A stretch of DNA of 64,000 nucleotides from Antilocapra americana (taxonomy: Eukaryota; Chordata; Mammalia; Artiodactyla; Antilocapridae), in NCBI GenBank assembly GCA_007570785.1, contig ML664662.1, positions 1,921,402 to 1,985,401 of the forward strand, given 5' to 3'. The first letter of the stretch is position 1; the number at the start of each line of letters is the position of its first letter. This document shows, one piece after another, positions 10,533-20,510 of the stretch. Under the pieces are notes generated by a model. That model saw only the letters and a list, made by a program, of their open reading frames with translations. It was not told where the DNA came from and ran no database searches. The translations under genes and the position numbers were made by a program.

Positions 10533-10617
10533 TATATCTGAATCATTTTGCTGTACAGCAGAAATTAACATAACACTGTAAATCAACTATACTTTAATAA
10601 AATTAATAATAATAAAG

Positions 10618-11469
10618 AGTAGAAAAGGAAAAAAAACCCTAAAATCAGGGTGTCTGAATGAGGAGATGAATACCTTTCACCAGAATGAATAAGACCCAGG
10701 CCTTAGATAGTTGGCATTCAGACACTTGGCTGGTTACTCGGGCCTGGTTGCCCATAGGCTACAGTGACACCTTTGCTTTTGAGTCCCAGGATCCATCAAA
10801 CCAATGCAGTAAAGAGCCCGAGGGAAACTCTCTGACTAGGAGAGTCCCTAGGGCTCTCCCCAGTTCTCCTGGGGTCCGTCTAACTACAGGACCATAAGGC
10901 ATCATGTCATCATAGGATCATGCCATCAGCCTGCCTGTAACACACTTGCTGCAAAGATGCAGTGGGAAACTGACCTTCAGTTCAGGCCACGGAAAAATTC
11001 CAGAATCAGGGTTCAACTGAATTTCTCACATACAATACATAATGTGATAAGTATCTTTGCTTAAGGTGCTTGGATACCATGATTTATAAGAAATACATAT
11101 TTCATCGTTCAGATGACCAAAGTACATTTCTCATATCTATTTGGCTTCATCCACAGTTCCTGGCCTACAGCTCCCAAAACTCGTAGAATTTCCTGAGTGA
11201 TAAGAGCAATGGGAGCATCTTTTGTTAATATTTGGTCTCCTGTCCTCATTTCCCGAAATCCTTTCAAAGCCATAAAGGCGAAATGGGTGCCTTGTTATTC
11301 ATAACAAACCTTTTTCCATCACAACTAAGATTATGTTAATGAGGTGACTTTTGGAAAGCACCAAAAGTTGGGGACTGCCAGGGGAACCAACGATGTGCTT
11401 GGAGGTTGATCTTGTAAAAAAAATCTTTAGAAGGGGAGGTGGAGCATGAGCACATGATAAAAAGATTTA
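10618..11469. other. Single-copy stretch, nothing recognised
   Basis: No repeat, exon pair or RNA gene identified. It borders the CR1/L3 relic, which may extend a little to the left. Confidence 0.4.
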
Positions 11470-11690
11470 CACCCACATGGAAATCCATAGTCCTGAGGGT
11501 GGGGCTGTGTTGGAAACCATGTGGGTGGAGATCAAAGGCAAGGGGAACAGAAGTCATATTGTTGTAGGAGCGTGTTACAGGCTGCCAAACCAGATGGGGG
11601 AAACTGATGAAAGGTTCCTGACAGACCACACAACTGGCCTGGAGTCGAGACACCTACTGATGGGGGCAGAGGGTGGTGCTCGAACCAGCT
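11470..11690 (+). pseudogene. CR1/L3-like LINE endonuclease-domain relic
   Basis: A stop-free frame at 11477-11692 reads 'MWVEIKGKGNRSHIVVGACY' followed by RLPNQMGETDERF and ends HLLMG. This is the layout of the apurinic-type endonuclease of CR1-clade LINEs: a W-K-I-x-G strand, VVG-CYR-PNQ, then acidic spacing to L-MG, where the family continues DFN. The catalytic DFN is not present after LLMG. CR1/L3 is an ancient mammalian family, so an open frame this long is unusual but short enough to be chance. No RT domain is found nearby. Confidence 0.55.
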
Positions 11691-11900
11691 AGACAGCTGC
11701 TCAGAGTCACCATCAGCTGGAAGCAGAGTGTGTGAACAAACTCTTGACTTAACTTACTGACAGTTTCACCTCCTGTTAAGACTGAGCATTGACAAGGAGA
11801 ATTGTTACTCTTGAGTTAATTCAAACCAAGAAGGAGGAACTGTTTGGTGAGGGAGCGGGATGAGACCTTGGGAGAAGGTGAGTCGGTCTTCTCAGAATAA

Positions 11901-12085
11901 GTGTGTGCATGCTCAGTTGTGTCTGACTCTTTGGGAGCCTTTGGACTGTAGCCTGCTAGGCTCCTCTGTCCATTGGATTTTCCAGGCAAGAATACTGGAG
12001 TGCATTGCCATTTCCTCCTCCAGGGGATCTTCCTGACCGGGGATCAAACTGACATCTGCATTAAAGGCAGATTCTTAAGAGCCAT
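11901..12085 (-). mobile_element. Bov-tA SINE, degraded head
   Basis: 'gctcagttgtgtctgactct' to 'ggatcaaactgacatctgca' and a decayed 'gcagattcttaagagcc' head. Confidence 0.8.
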
Positions 12086-12124
12086 TGGGAATGGGCTGCT
12101 TAGACTTTGAAAGGCTCGGAGCCG

Positions 12125-12250
12125 CGGTTCTCAGGCTCGAGGGTCATAGACAACATCAAGGGCTGATACAACCCCCACCTCTGCCTCCAAGATTCTGATT
12201 GAGTCTGTTGGGAGTGGGGGTCAGGAATCTCTGTTCTCATTGTAGAGGTG
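12125..12250 (-). mobile_element. MER5A-like fragment, diverged
   Basis: 'gcggttctcaggctcgag' and 'attctgattgagtctgttgg ... caggaatctctgttctcatt' keep the MER5A order in the same orientation as 3236-3361. Confidence 0.45.
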
Positions 12251-12260
12251 GGGGGCAGAG

Positions 12261-12694
12261 GGCTCTTTGAGGGAAACAGAGGTTTTCCTCAACTCACAGC
12301 TTGAGATGCCACAGCAGCCACACCGAAGGTTGGAAGGATGCAAAAATGAAATTCCGTATCAACCACTGCAAAGGAGCTTAAGGAAGATAAAATGATGGAC
12401 TTGACTAAGAGCTGCTGCTATGCCAGGAGCCCTGGGGACCTCAGTTTTGTTACTTATGCCGAAGAGCTGGTGGATAGCCAACAAGCAGCATAAAAACAAT
12501 TGCAGGGGAGAGTACAAGTGGTGTCAGGAAGGCTAAAGAGTGAACTGAGGCTGAAACCATGCCAGGGCATCCACAAGGACTTTCTAAGTTAAATTCCGGG
12601 TAGGAGAGTAAAGAGAAAAAGATGTCTGCTTGGGGCGTCCCATGAACTGCCATTCACACATGACAGAGGAAGTGACTTGCACCCCTTTTTTTCT
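12261..12694. other. Single-copy stretch, nothing recognised
   Basis: No repeat or exon identified. Confidence 0.4.
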
Positions 12695-12783
12695 TTGGCG
12701 AATGACAATGACCATTATTAGACACCTCTCTGGGCAGATATTGCCTCATTTAATCCTCACAACAACCTTACAAGGTACGCATT
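12695..12783 (-). mobile_element. MIR fragment
   Basis: 'attgcctcatttaatcctca' and 'caacaaccttacaaggtacg' match the complement of MIR. A CHR SINE is inserted at its right edge. Confidence 0.65.
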
Positions 12784-12916
12784 AAAAAAATGTTCCAGCT
12801 GTGCCACCTGGCATGCAGGCTCTTACTTCCCCAACCAGGGGTTGAACCTGTATCCCCTTCACTGGAAGGCAGATTTTTAACCACTGGACCACCAGGGAAT
12901 TCCCAAGGTAGGCATT
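12772..12916 (-). mobile_element. CHR-type SINE with TSD
   Basis: The body is 12784-12904. The complement shows tail A's at the left, 'ggttgaacctgtatcccc' and 'accactggaccaccaggga'. The direct repeat is 'aaggtacgcatt' (12772-12783) against 'aaggtaggcatt' (12905-12916), one mismatch. Confidence 0.85.
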
Positions 12917-13372
12917 TTTTGTACCAGTTGGCTTTCTTCTCTTTGGTCCTGGGTGCTGTAGCCTAGGTGCTGCTCTGTGCTCTGGCATGAGGTCAGCCAG
13001 ATGCTTAGTCCATTCTCTTTTCCGAGGCTGATTCTCCCCAGGAAGCACCCCAGCACCAACCCTGCTCCGGCCTGGGAACACTGGGCTGGACCCAACTAAG
13101 CTCAGTGAGATTTTTCTTTCACCTGCTGTTTTTGATCTTAACTTGGGCTTCCCGCAAAGCAGACTCGAGATAAGGGTTTCAGTGTGAGTTGTTTATTCAG
13201 TGTGAGGTGAGTCCAAGAAGCACAGAAATGAGACAAGGAAGGCGGGAAAGCCAGTGATAGGCATTTCAAAGAGCAGCTTTTCACTGTGGGCAGGGGGGCG
13301 CAGTCCCATTGGTGACCTTCTCAGAGACTGTCTGAAATGTGGCTCAAAATGGCCCCATTCAGAAGTGAGCAT
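12917..13372. other. Single-copy stretch, nothing recognised
   Basis: No repeat or exon recognised. Confidence 0.4.
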
Positions 13373-13593
13373 GTGTGCATGCTAAGTGGCTCAGTTGTGT
13401 CCAACTCTTTGTGACCCCATGGGCTGTAGCCTGCCAGACTCCTCTGTCCATGGAATTCTCCAGGCAAGAATACTGAAGTGGGTTGCCATGCCCTCCTCCA
13501 GGGGATCTTCCCCACCCAGGGATCAGACCTGTGTCTCTTATGTCTCCTGCACTGGCAGGCAGATTCTTTACCACGAGCACCACCTGGGAAGCC
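13373..13593 (-). mobile_element. Bov-tA SINE
   Basis: Full complement from 'ctaagtggctcagttgtgtc' to 'accacctgggaagcc'. A small internal duplication gives 'gtctcttatgtctcctgca'. Confidence 0.85.
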
Positions 13594-13885
13594 ATGAGAG
13601 TTGAGAGGGCTGGGCATTTCTCCAACTCCTCCTGGCCTGCATTGTTGGAAGGCTGCCCTGGATGATGCTAAGTCCCTGGCACCTCCACCCTTCCCAAACC
13701 TGGGCTCAGCCTGTGCTGCAGCCAGAGATGGCCCTCAGGCCTAGGAATGGAAAAAGCAGCTGCTGTATTGACCGCCCCGCCCCTGCCCTGCCACCCCTTA
13801 AGCAGAGGGGATGCAGGCGAGGCACTGACAGCATCCATGACATTTGCCTTAATGTCAAATCGTGCTGGGAAAGTTGACTTGGAGG

Positions 13886-13985
13886 AAGGTGTAGGTATTA
13901 TTCGGTGCGATTTCACAGGTAAGGAAAAGATTCAGAGAGGTTAAGATGCTTCCAGAGGGTCACACAGGCCCAGTACTGCTTGTCT
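13886..13985 (-). mobile_element. MIR fragment
   Basis: 'ttcacaggtaaggaaaagat', 'agagaggttaagatgctt' and 'gggtcacacaggcccag' match the complement of the MIR core. The neighbouring 13594-13885 and 13986-14137 hold nothing else recognised. Confidence 0.6.
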
Positions 13986-14137
13986 TAGTGAGTCTAGGGT
14001 TCCACGATCCCCTCAACAAACTCACCCTTTACCAGTGCTGAGGATGGCTCAGAACCGGGAGGGGTGGGAAGTCCTTTAGGCCCCAGGACCCCTAAATCCA
14101 GATATGCTCTTATAGATGGGCAGTGCTGGGTGTGGTC

Positions 14138-15099
14138 AAAGGACACTGCCCTGAGGGCAGTAAATTGGTACAGCCACTATGGAAACAGTACAAAGGTTCC
14201 TTAAAAACTTAAGGATAGAACTACCATAAGATCCAGCAATTCCACGTCTGGATATTTATCTAAAGGAAATGAAAACTGGGTCTCAAAGCAATACTGGTAT
14301 CTATTACCCCTGTAGCCAAGATAGGGAAGCAACCTAAGTGTCCATCAATGGATGAATGGATAAAGAAGATGTGGCATATATGCATACAATGGAACATTAT
14401 CTAGCCAGAAAAAAAGAAGGAAATCTTGCCATTGGTGACAACATGTACCTTGAGGGCATTATGCTAAGTGAAATAAGACAGACAGAGAAAGACAAATACC
14501 ACTGGTATCCTGTATAAGTGGAATCTGAAGGGAAAAGAAAGCCTAACTCTTACAAACAGAGTAGAGAAGTAGTTGCCAGGGGCTAGGAAGAAGGGTGATG
14601 GGAAGAGGCTGGTAAAAGGATCCCAACTTTCAGTTCTAAGATGAAATAAAGTTGGAGGGTCTGATATAAAGCATGGTGACTATGGTTGGTAACACTGACA
14701 GTGTGGTTTAAGTTTGGTGGAAGGATGGAACTCAGATGTTTTCACCAAAATAAAAAAGAGGAAGAGATAGATATGTGAGATGATGGGTATGTTCATTCAA
14801 AGTTTGTTTGTCAGTATACTCAATAATGGGCTTCCCAGGTGGCCCTAGTGCTAAAGAACCCACTCACCAATGTAGAAGATGCCAGGTTTGATCCCTGGGT
14901 GGGCAAGGTTCCCTCGAGGAGGGCATGGCAATCCACTCCAGGATTCTTGCCTGGAGAATTCCATGGACAGAGGAACCTGGGGTGGGCTACAGTCCATGGG
15001 GTCACAAAGGGTCAGACACGACTGAGCACACACGCACCTGCACATGCATATAGTTAATAATAAAGCTGAAATTAAAAAATAAAAAGGACACGGCCCTGG
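14138..15099 (+). mobile_element. 5'-truncated L1 3' end with diverged TSD, split by a SINE
   Basis: The body covers about 14155-15082. Landmarks: 'ccataagatccagcaattcc', 'gtccatcaatggatgaatgg', 'ggaacattatctagccagaa', 'gacagacagagaaagacaaa', and the tail 'gctgaaattaaaaaataaaa'. Flanks 'aaaggacactgccctg' (14138-14153) and 'aaaggacacggccctg' (15083-15098) form a TSD with one mismatch. Confidence 0.8.
14828..15048 (+). mobile_element. Bov-tA SINE nested in L1
   Basis: 'gggcttcccaggtggcccta' head to 'cacaaagggtcagacacgac'. The L1 text 'gtatactcaataa...taaagctgaaatt' resumes directly after it. Confidence 0.85.
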
Positions 15100-15111
15100 G
15101 ACGGGGTTTGC

Positions 15112-15230
15112 TGTGACCAATTCACTCTCTGAATACCCCTGGGCAAATTATTCAGCCTCTCTGATCTCCAAATCTCTTACCCTTCAAATGAGCCGAGACC
15201 AGGCCCTCTCCTATCTAAGGCCATTCCAGC
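15112..15230 (+). mobile_element. Diverged MIR
   Basis: 'cctgggcaaattattcagcc' followed by 'tctctgatctcc' keeps the MIR 'gggcaagttacttaacctctctg' order. Confidence 0.4.
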
Positions 15231-15339
15231 TCCACAAGTCTATGATTTTATGTGATGTTCAGAGTGATACCGATACTGAGCAGGACCCTGTGGGGCTCTG
15301 AGGCACAAAAGCCTTTCTGTGTCCCCCATTTCTTGATTA

Positions 15340-15830
15340 CAGGAAATAGGCTTCATTCAACCTCCGTGACCTTCCAGGAGTTCCAACAGGCAGGTTCAAA
15401 CAGATGCTAATTAGGGGAGGGAGGAGATGTGGAGATAAGGGAGGAGCAGCCAGGAAATAATAATGTAGCCTTTGGGGCAGGTTCCTGGTTCCCCCAGAAG
15501 GCATACACACAATAGCTTTTTGCAGATACTGAAGCTCCCACCAGGTGGGAGAAGTTAAAGGTATGCTGCTCCCAGGCATGTACACCCTAGACCAGTTGGA
15601 ACCAGAGGCTGATAATGCTGACTCCCAATTACTTCACCACCAAATAATCAGAAGAATGTCCATGAGCCAATCACACCCTTCTCTTTGAACCATTACTATA
15701 AAACTCCTTACTACCCCCTCCAGGTGGGGACACACAGGTTTTGAGGACATTAACCCGCTGTGGCCTCCCCCTTTCCTCTCAAAGCGATAAGGCTATTCTT
15801 TTCTGCTTCACGGTGTCCTTCACAAAGGCT
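15340..15830 (+). mobile_element. Ancient ERV LTR with CCAAT and TATA boxes
   Basis: The U3-like part contains 'gccaatca' at 15666-15673 and 'tataaaa' at 15697-15703. Then come 'ggggacacacaggttttgag' and a C/T-rich segment with 'gataaggctattcttttctg', in the position of the usual polyadenylation region. The order matches a common mammalian solo LTR that I recognise but do not name. No internal viral genes are adjacent. Confidence 0.55.
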
Positions 15831-16404
15831 GGAGTAACTTCAGGACTGCATATAATTCAAACGGCATGTGAGGCTCAGCGATGCAGAACCCTGACCCTGG
15901 ACAGGGCCGACTGGGCCTCAGACAACTCCCGTCAGAGTGACAATTACCTTGGTGGCCTGTCCACAGCCTAGTGTGGCTCTCAGCTTTGTAGGCTCAGAAA
16001 CTCAGTCTCAACATGGTCCATGCTAGTCAGCTCTGGAACCAAGTTAAAGCAAGGCTGCTAGAAGGAGCCAGAAGGTTAAAGCCGTCATTTGCAGCCAGAA
16101 ACTGGTTGACTGGCTGCTGCCATTTGCTAGCCTGGGCCCTGCAGGTTGGTCAAAGGACTGTCTCATTGACTAAGGCTGGCAGGATGGCCCAGTCTCCAGG
16201 AAGGGTAAGGGTTGCCAGGATTTGTGAGTTTACTGGGAGCAGGCTGGGATAGCCCATCCATAAGGCTCCACAGGTCAGAGGTAATGCCATGTCCTTCCCT
16301 GGTCGATAGTGCTTGAGTGGGTAACCTAACTCCAGCTTCTGCCTCAGTTCCTCTCAGGGTTCAAACAGCAAAGCGTGGGCAACACCCACATTTGGATAAT
16401 CTGC
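15831..16404. other. Single-copy stretch, nothing recognised
   Basis: No repeat, exon or RNA gene recognised. Confidence 0.4.
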
Positions 16405-16536
16405 TGCTTGCCTGCTCAGTTGCTTAATCATGTCCAACTCTTTGGGGCCCCATGGACTGGAGCCTGTCGGGCTCCTCTGTCCATGGGGTTCTCCAGGCAG
16501 GAATACTGGAGTGGGTTGCCAGTTCCTCCACCAGGT
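16405..16536 (-). mobile_element. BovA monomer of a SINE
   Basis: 'cagttgcttaatcatgtcca' to 'gagtgggttgccagttcctc'. The tRNA-like head is absent. Confidence 0.8.
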
Positions 16537-17026
16537 GGGATAATTTAAGAAAAAGTTTATTTCAAAGGTGCTGTTTGCAGAGGAATGGGCTTGAAGCATC
16601 CTGTAGCCCAAAGCTACTGAATGGTTAGCAAAACCTAGCTGGAGGACCAACTTCATGAGGAGCACTAGGGGATTCTTGGTGGCAGTGGGAGAGCAGGGGG
16701 AAAGAAGTAAGTTGACCCCACTCCCCTCCCCGCAACCACCTTCTGGGGTTGCTCATTGGCTGAACTCCACCAAAGCACGTTGGAAGCCATATAGATCAGC
16801 CTGCCAGGGCCAGCACCAGGAAGGGAGGGAGGAGAATGACTCCAGAGAGAAAAAAGGCAGGTGTCCACCCAAGCCCCAACTCCAGCTTGCCACGTGATGG
16901 ACACATACTAATTTCCTAACAACTTAAATCAGACTGTTGCCAAGTCTCACTGGCCTGGACATTCCACTCCTTCAAGGTGACTTTGCTCTGACACATTCAG
17001 TGTTGATGGTTTAGATTGCTTCCTAA
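16537..17026. other. Single-copy or unrecognised old repeat
   Basis: 'aagtttatttcaaaggtgct' at the left resembles LTR antisense sequence, but I cannot support a family. Confidence 0.35.
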
Positions 17027-17138
17027 ATACCGGAGTGGGTTGCCATTTCTTTCTCCAGGGGATCTTTCCAACCCAGGGATCGAAACCCGGTCTCCCGCAT
17101 TGCAGGCAGATTCTTTACTATCTGAGCCACCAGGAAGA
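17027..17138 (-). mobile_element. SINE fragment, head half only
   Basis: 'ccggagtgggttgccatttc' to 'ctatctgagccaccagga'. The BovA tail half is missing. Confidence 0.8.
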
Positions 17139-17485
17139 CAGGCTTCCTATGGGCAAACTTATTTCCCTTGTTTTCAATTCTGGTGTGAGGTGTCACTTTC
17201 AAGCCCAAGTAACAGGATGGAGAGAGAAAGCTTAACAAGGGGGCATTTGAAAAGGTCTGGAGAGCATCAGGGGCTGTGGGGCAGTGAGTTAGTGGTGAAG
17301 CTACGAGACTCCAAGGCTGCAGTGGCTCCGAATAGCCTTCCCCCCATGCAGGAGTGCACCCCATGCCACCAGCTTTTAACTTTCTGACAATGATGAACTG
17401 ATGCCAATTTGGTTTCATTTCTATCCATTGGACTGTTCTGAAGCAAATTCCAAACATTCTATCACTTATACGTAACTATCTCTCT

Positions 17486-17489
<4 letters not shown>
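17139..17489. other. Single-copy stretch, nothing recognised
   Basis: No repeat or exon recognised. Confidence 0.4.

Positions 17490-17532
<43 letters not shown>
17490..17532. repeat. (TG)n microsatellite, about 21 units
   Basis: An uninterrupted TG run preceded by a short TC run and abutting a BovA monomer. Confidence 0.95.
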
Positions 17533-17534
<2 letters not shown>

Positions 17535-17660
17535 TGCTAGTTGCTCAGTCGTGTCCGGCTCTTTGCGACCCCATGGACTGTAGCCACCAGGCTCCTCTGT
17601 CCATGGAATTCTCCATGCAAAAATACTGGAGTGGGTTGCCATGCCCTTCTCCAGGGCATC
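17533..17660 (-). mobile_element. BovA monomer of a SINE
   Basis: 'agttgctcagtcgtgtccgg' to 'catgcccttctccaggg'. The adjoining TG run sits at its 3' (tail) end. Confidence 0.8.
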
Positions 17661-18629
17661 TCTGTATGTATCTCTAAAAGATAAAGGCTCTTTTCCTAAT
17701 GTAACTATATTATTTAACAATTACCTGTTAATATTTTCAAATATCCAGTCAGTGTTCCAAGTTTAATTGCTTTATACATCTCAAAGGTTTTTTTTTTTTA
17801 AGTTTAATTTGTGAGAGAAGGCTTAACAACTTCCCTTGACTACATCACACACTAGCTATGATCCTGGGTCCTCCTGCCTCTTGGAGTCAAAAGTTTTGAA
17901 TGTGTAGTCCACACCAGCTGACTCAATTTCTTTCTATTTACTTCTCAACTCACTGAAATCTAGTCCCAGCCACTGCCACATCTCTGAAACTGCTTGGTCC
18001 AAGCTCAAAGTTGACTCTCTTTGCCAAAGCCAAGCTTCACTTTTCTCTTCTTCTCCCTTGTATTTTGACTCTAGTTTAGAGTCTGGTCTTAGTTCAAGGA
18101 TGGGAAGAAATAATGACTGGATCTGGTTCAAGGTTGCTTTTAGTTTGGTTTCCTTCTAAAGCAGCAACCAAACTATACAAAGGATCAAAGCAAGATGCTG
18201 ATTCCAGTGGGTGGATGGTTCCCTGCACCTCCGTGGGGGCTCCCAAGCCATGGGCACCCTTAGATGGGTAGGGAGAGTGAATGCAGAAGAGAACAGAACC
18301 AGTAAAGCGACTCACTCCAGTGGGCAACTGGAGCTCAGTCCCTTCTGGGCCCTCGAAGAACCTGTGTGAGATCCAGCTCAGAACTGAGAAGGCTGAGGGA
18401 TTTACCTGATGGTTGCTGCTCCCCCCAACCACCTCCCCAAACTTGGGGGTTTAAGCTTCTACCTTCCAACCTGTGCCTGTACTTGGCTAAACAATCTCCT
18501 ATGGGGCCAAAGAAAGTCCCATGACACGGGGAGACAAGCAGTCAAGGCAGAAACTGGCCACGTGCTGAGAGGCTCCCAGCCTCAGGTGTACTCAGAAAAG
18601 GGATAAAGGGAGGGGGCATCGGCAGTGTG
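17661..18629. other. Single-copy stretch, nothing recognised
   Basis: No exon or RNA gene identified. The right part may contain undetected L2 sequence continuous with 18630. Confidence 0.35.
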
Positions 18630-19136
18630 GGCAGGTGCCTGTCTCTCTCCCCCTCCTTCAAAATCTCTCTTCCCACTGCCTCTGTGAACCACTCTCTCCT
18701 GGTTTCCCATCTAGCTGACTGTTTCTTCCCAGCACAATTTTCAGATTCCTCTCTTCCCCCAACTTCATGCCTAAATGTGAAACTGGTACTCAGCTGAGCC
18801 TGGTTAGACCTCTCACTCTGCACTTCCTCCCTGAGGGAACTTAAACCCTAACCCTACATCTAGGGCTGCAATCCTCACTTCTTTGCTGCTGACTCCCAAA
18901 TCCATGTCTGAAGCACAGAACTCTTTCAGTTACAATTCAAATCTTCACAACGAATTTCTCCACTTAGCATCTGTTTTGGGATACTTCACAGGCTTTTCAA
19001 CTTATATGCCAGACTGAACTGATTAACTGCCACCCTCACTTCCAGCAAACCTGTTCCTCCTCTGTATTTCTGGTCTCTGTAAATGGCACCATCATCCCTT
19101 CAGTCTCCCAAGCCTGAAATTCAAAACCCATTCATG
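18630..19136 (+). mobile_element. L2 LINE fragment
   Basis: 'ctctcactctgcacttcctc', 'tgctgactcccaaatccatg', 'agcaaacctgttcctcctct', 'tgtaaatggcaccatcatcc' and 'agtctcccaagcctgaaatt' follow the L2 3' region in order. It is cut at 19136 by an inserted retrocopy. Confidence 0.6.
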
Positions 19137-19479
19137 GAGGCCATGTGGATCCACAGCTGGAGGGCAAGGGGCTGAAAGCCGGTGGTGGCCAGGAGCGCCC
19201 TTTTCCAGGTGCTGGGGTCTCGGGCTACTTGACTTCCTTCTGTGGGTGTTCACTTGCACGCAGTGAGATGGACACACCCCCACCCCCCACCCCACTCTGA
19301 GTTTCCGACTCCGATTCTGATGACTCTCTTGTCACAGACAGAGAGTTGCAGGAGGTGTTTCCTTGAGGGCTTCTGAAGCCAGGCCTCAACATGGGGCTAG
19401 AGAGGCTGAAGAAGGCCATGAATGATGTGAATGGCTTGAAGCAGTGTTTGGCTGGAATTAAAAAAAAAACCCATTCATG
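19123..19479 (+). mobile_element. Poly(A)-tailed 329-bp retrocopy with exact TSD
   Basis: The insert 19137-19465 ends in 'ggaatt' plus an A-run and is flanked by an exact 14-bp direct repeat, 'aaaacccattcatg' (19123-19136 and 19466-19479). These are marks of L1-type target-primed insertion of an RNA. It resembles no SINE or LINE I know. Its last part carries an ATG-led frame starting MGLERLKKAMNDVNGL. The source transcript is not recognised; a 5'-truncated mRNA or noncoding RNA copy is the simplest reading. Confidence 0.55.
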
Positions 19480-20031
19480 TCAGACACTGCTGGTTGCCTG
19501 ACCCAAACTGCATTCCCGATAATGAATCACATCATCAGAACAGGGGCCATAGTTCTGGCTGATGAGCTGTAAGCAGGCATCTCTGCTGTGGGTTCCTGGG
19601 AAGGTTTTTGTCTTCCTGATACACATGTTGCCCTTTCCCCTTCTTCCTGCTGAAATGTAGATGAGACGGCAAGAGCAGTTGCAGTCATATTGTAACCATG
19701 AAGGAAGGGCCAAGAGAGTCACAGAGTCTAAGGTGCTGACGTTCTTGGACTGATATCTGCTTACCTCCTCTCTTCTTGTGGTGTGAGCAAAATCCATCAT
19801 ATTTGTTGAAGCCTCTGCAGTCAGGGTTTTTTTTTTGATATGTGTAGCACTGCACAGATGTACCACTTGGATTCTCCCTTTAACACGGAGGCACTCATTT
19901 CTGCAGCTGTCGAGAGTATTGAGTGCCGGATGTCACCCAGTCCAAATATTTCATAATTTCCATAATTTCTTCCAAGATTCCACTGCCTGATTTAGCCTTC
20001 TTTCTTTCTGTGGTTTACTTATCTGAGTTTC
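19480..20031. other. Single-copy stretch, nothing recognised
   Basis: A 128-codon frame on the - strand (19480-19866) has no recognisable domain and starts next to the retrocopy TSD. Treated as chance. Confidence 0.4.
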
Positions 20032-20118
20032 TGACTGAGCTGTAAGTTTCTGAAGGACAAGACCATGTCTTCCATATTTTGTCCGTTTGGTATCTCACAC
20101 AGGGGCCGGCACATAGCC
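20032..20118 (+). mobile_element. L2-like 3'-end fragment
   Basis: 'gctgtaagtttctgaaggac', 'aagaccatgtcttcc' and 'ggccggcacatagcc' keep the order of the L2 3' end. Confidence 0.45.
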
Positions 20119-20229
20119 CACTTCTGTGTTTCATGATCTTTCACGCTCCAGATTATTTTCTTCAGAGTGTGTCCAGTTTGCCAAATGACTTTTTCAAAGT
20201 GTGACTTTCAGAAGTGAGCTGAATGTTTC

Positions 20230-20510
20230 AGGAGTGGTCTTGATAAGAGGAGGGCAATGTGGGACCATCTCTTCCCTTTTTAGAGACATTTCCGTCTGTA
20301 ACTATGAGCCGAGTTCTTTTTAATTTTTCTAGTCACTGTATCCTACTCTTTACTCAGACTGAGCTCACTGTTCATTATGGGTTTTTTTTTTTTAATCTGA
20401 GATGTTGCTAAACCACATCGCTCACACACTATACCCTGACTTTTGCTTTCTGGAACAAGGATAGAACTTTAGATTTTTTCCTATTTAATGTCACCATTCG
20501 CACCAGTCCT
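20230..20510 (+). mobile_element. CR1/L3-like 3' region relic
   Basis: 'aatgtgggaccatctcttcc', 'cagactgagctcactgttca', 'gatgttgctaaaccacatcg' and 'gattttttcctatttaatgt' match the order of a CR1/L3 3' region. It is very diverged. Confidence 0.4.

Larger units (their letters stand above)
9950..10617 (+). mobile_element. L1 3' end interrupted by SINE pieces
   Basis: The left part contains 'aaaaagatcctactgtttag' and 'cagggaactatattcaatat'. The right part resumes at about 10535 with 'ttgctgtacagcagaaatta' and 'aatcaactatactttaataa'. Everything between is SINE sequence and a CA run. Confidence 0.75.

Noticed and set aside
13321..13665. Several conserved-looking frames on both strands
   Set aside because: These are translations of a Bov-tA SINE; similar peptides recur at every SINE in the window.
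14828..14900. Possible tRNA gene (A and B boxes)
   Set aside because: tRNA-like head of a Bov-tA SINE; no cloverleaf-complete tRNA. The same applies to all other SINE heads here.
18842..18856. Telomere-like 'aaaccctaaccctac'
   Set aside because: Only two CCCTAA units, inside L2 sequence; chance.
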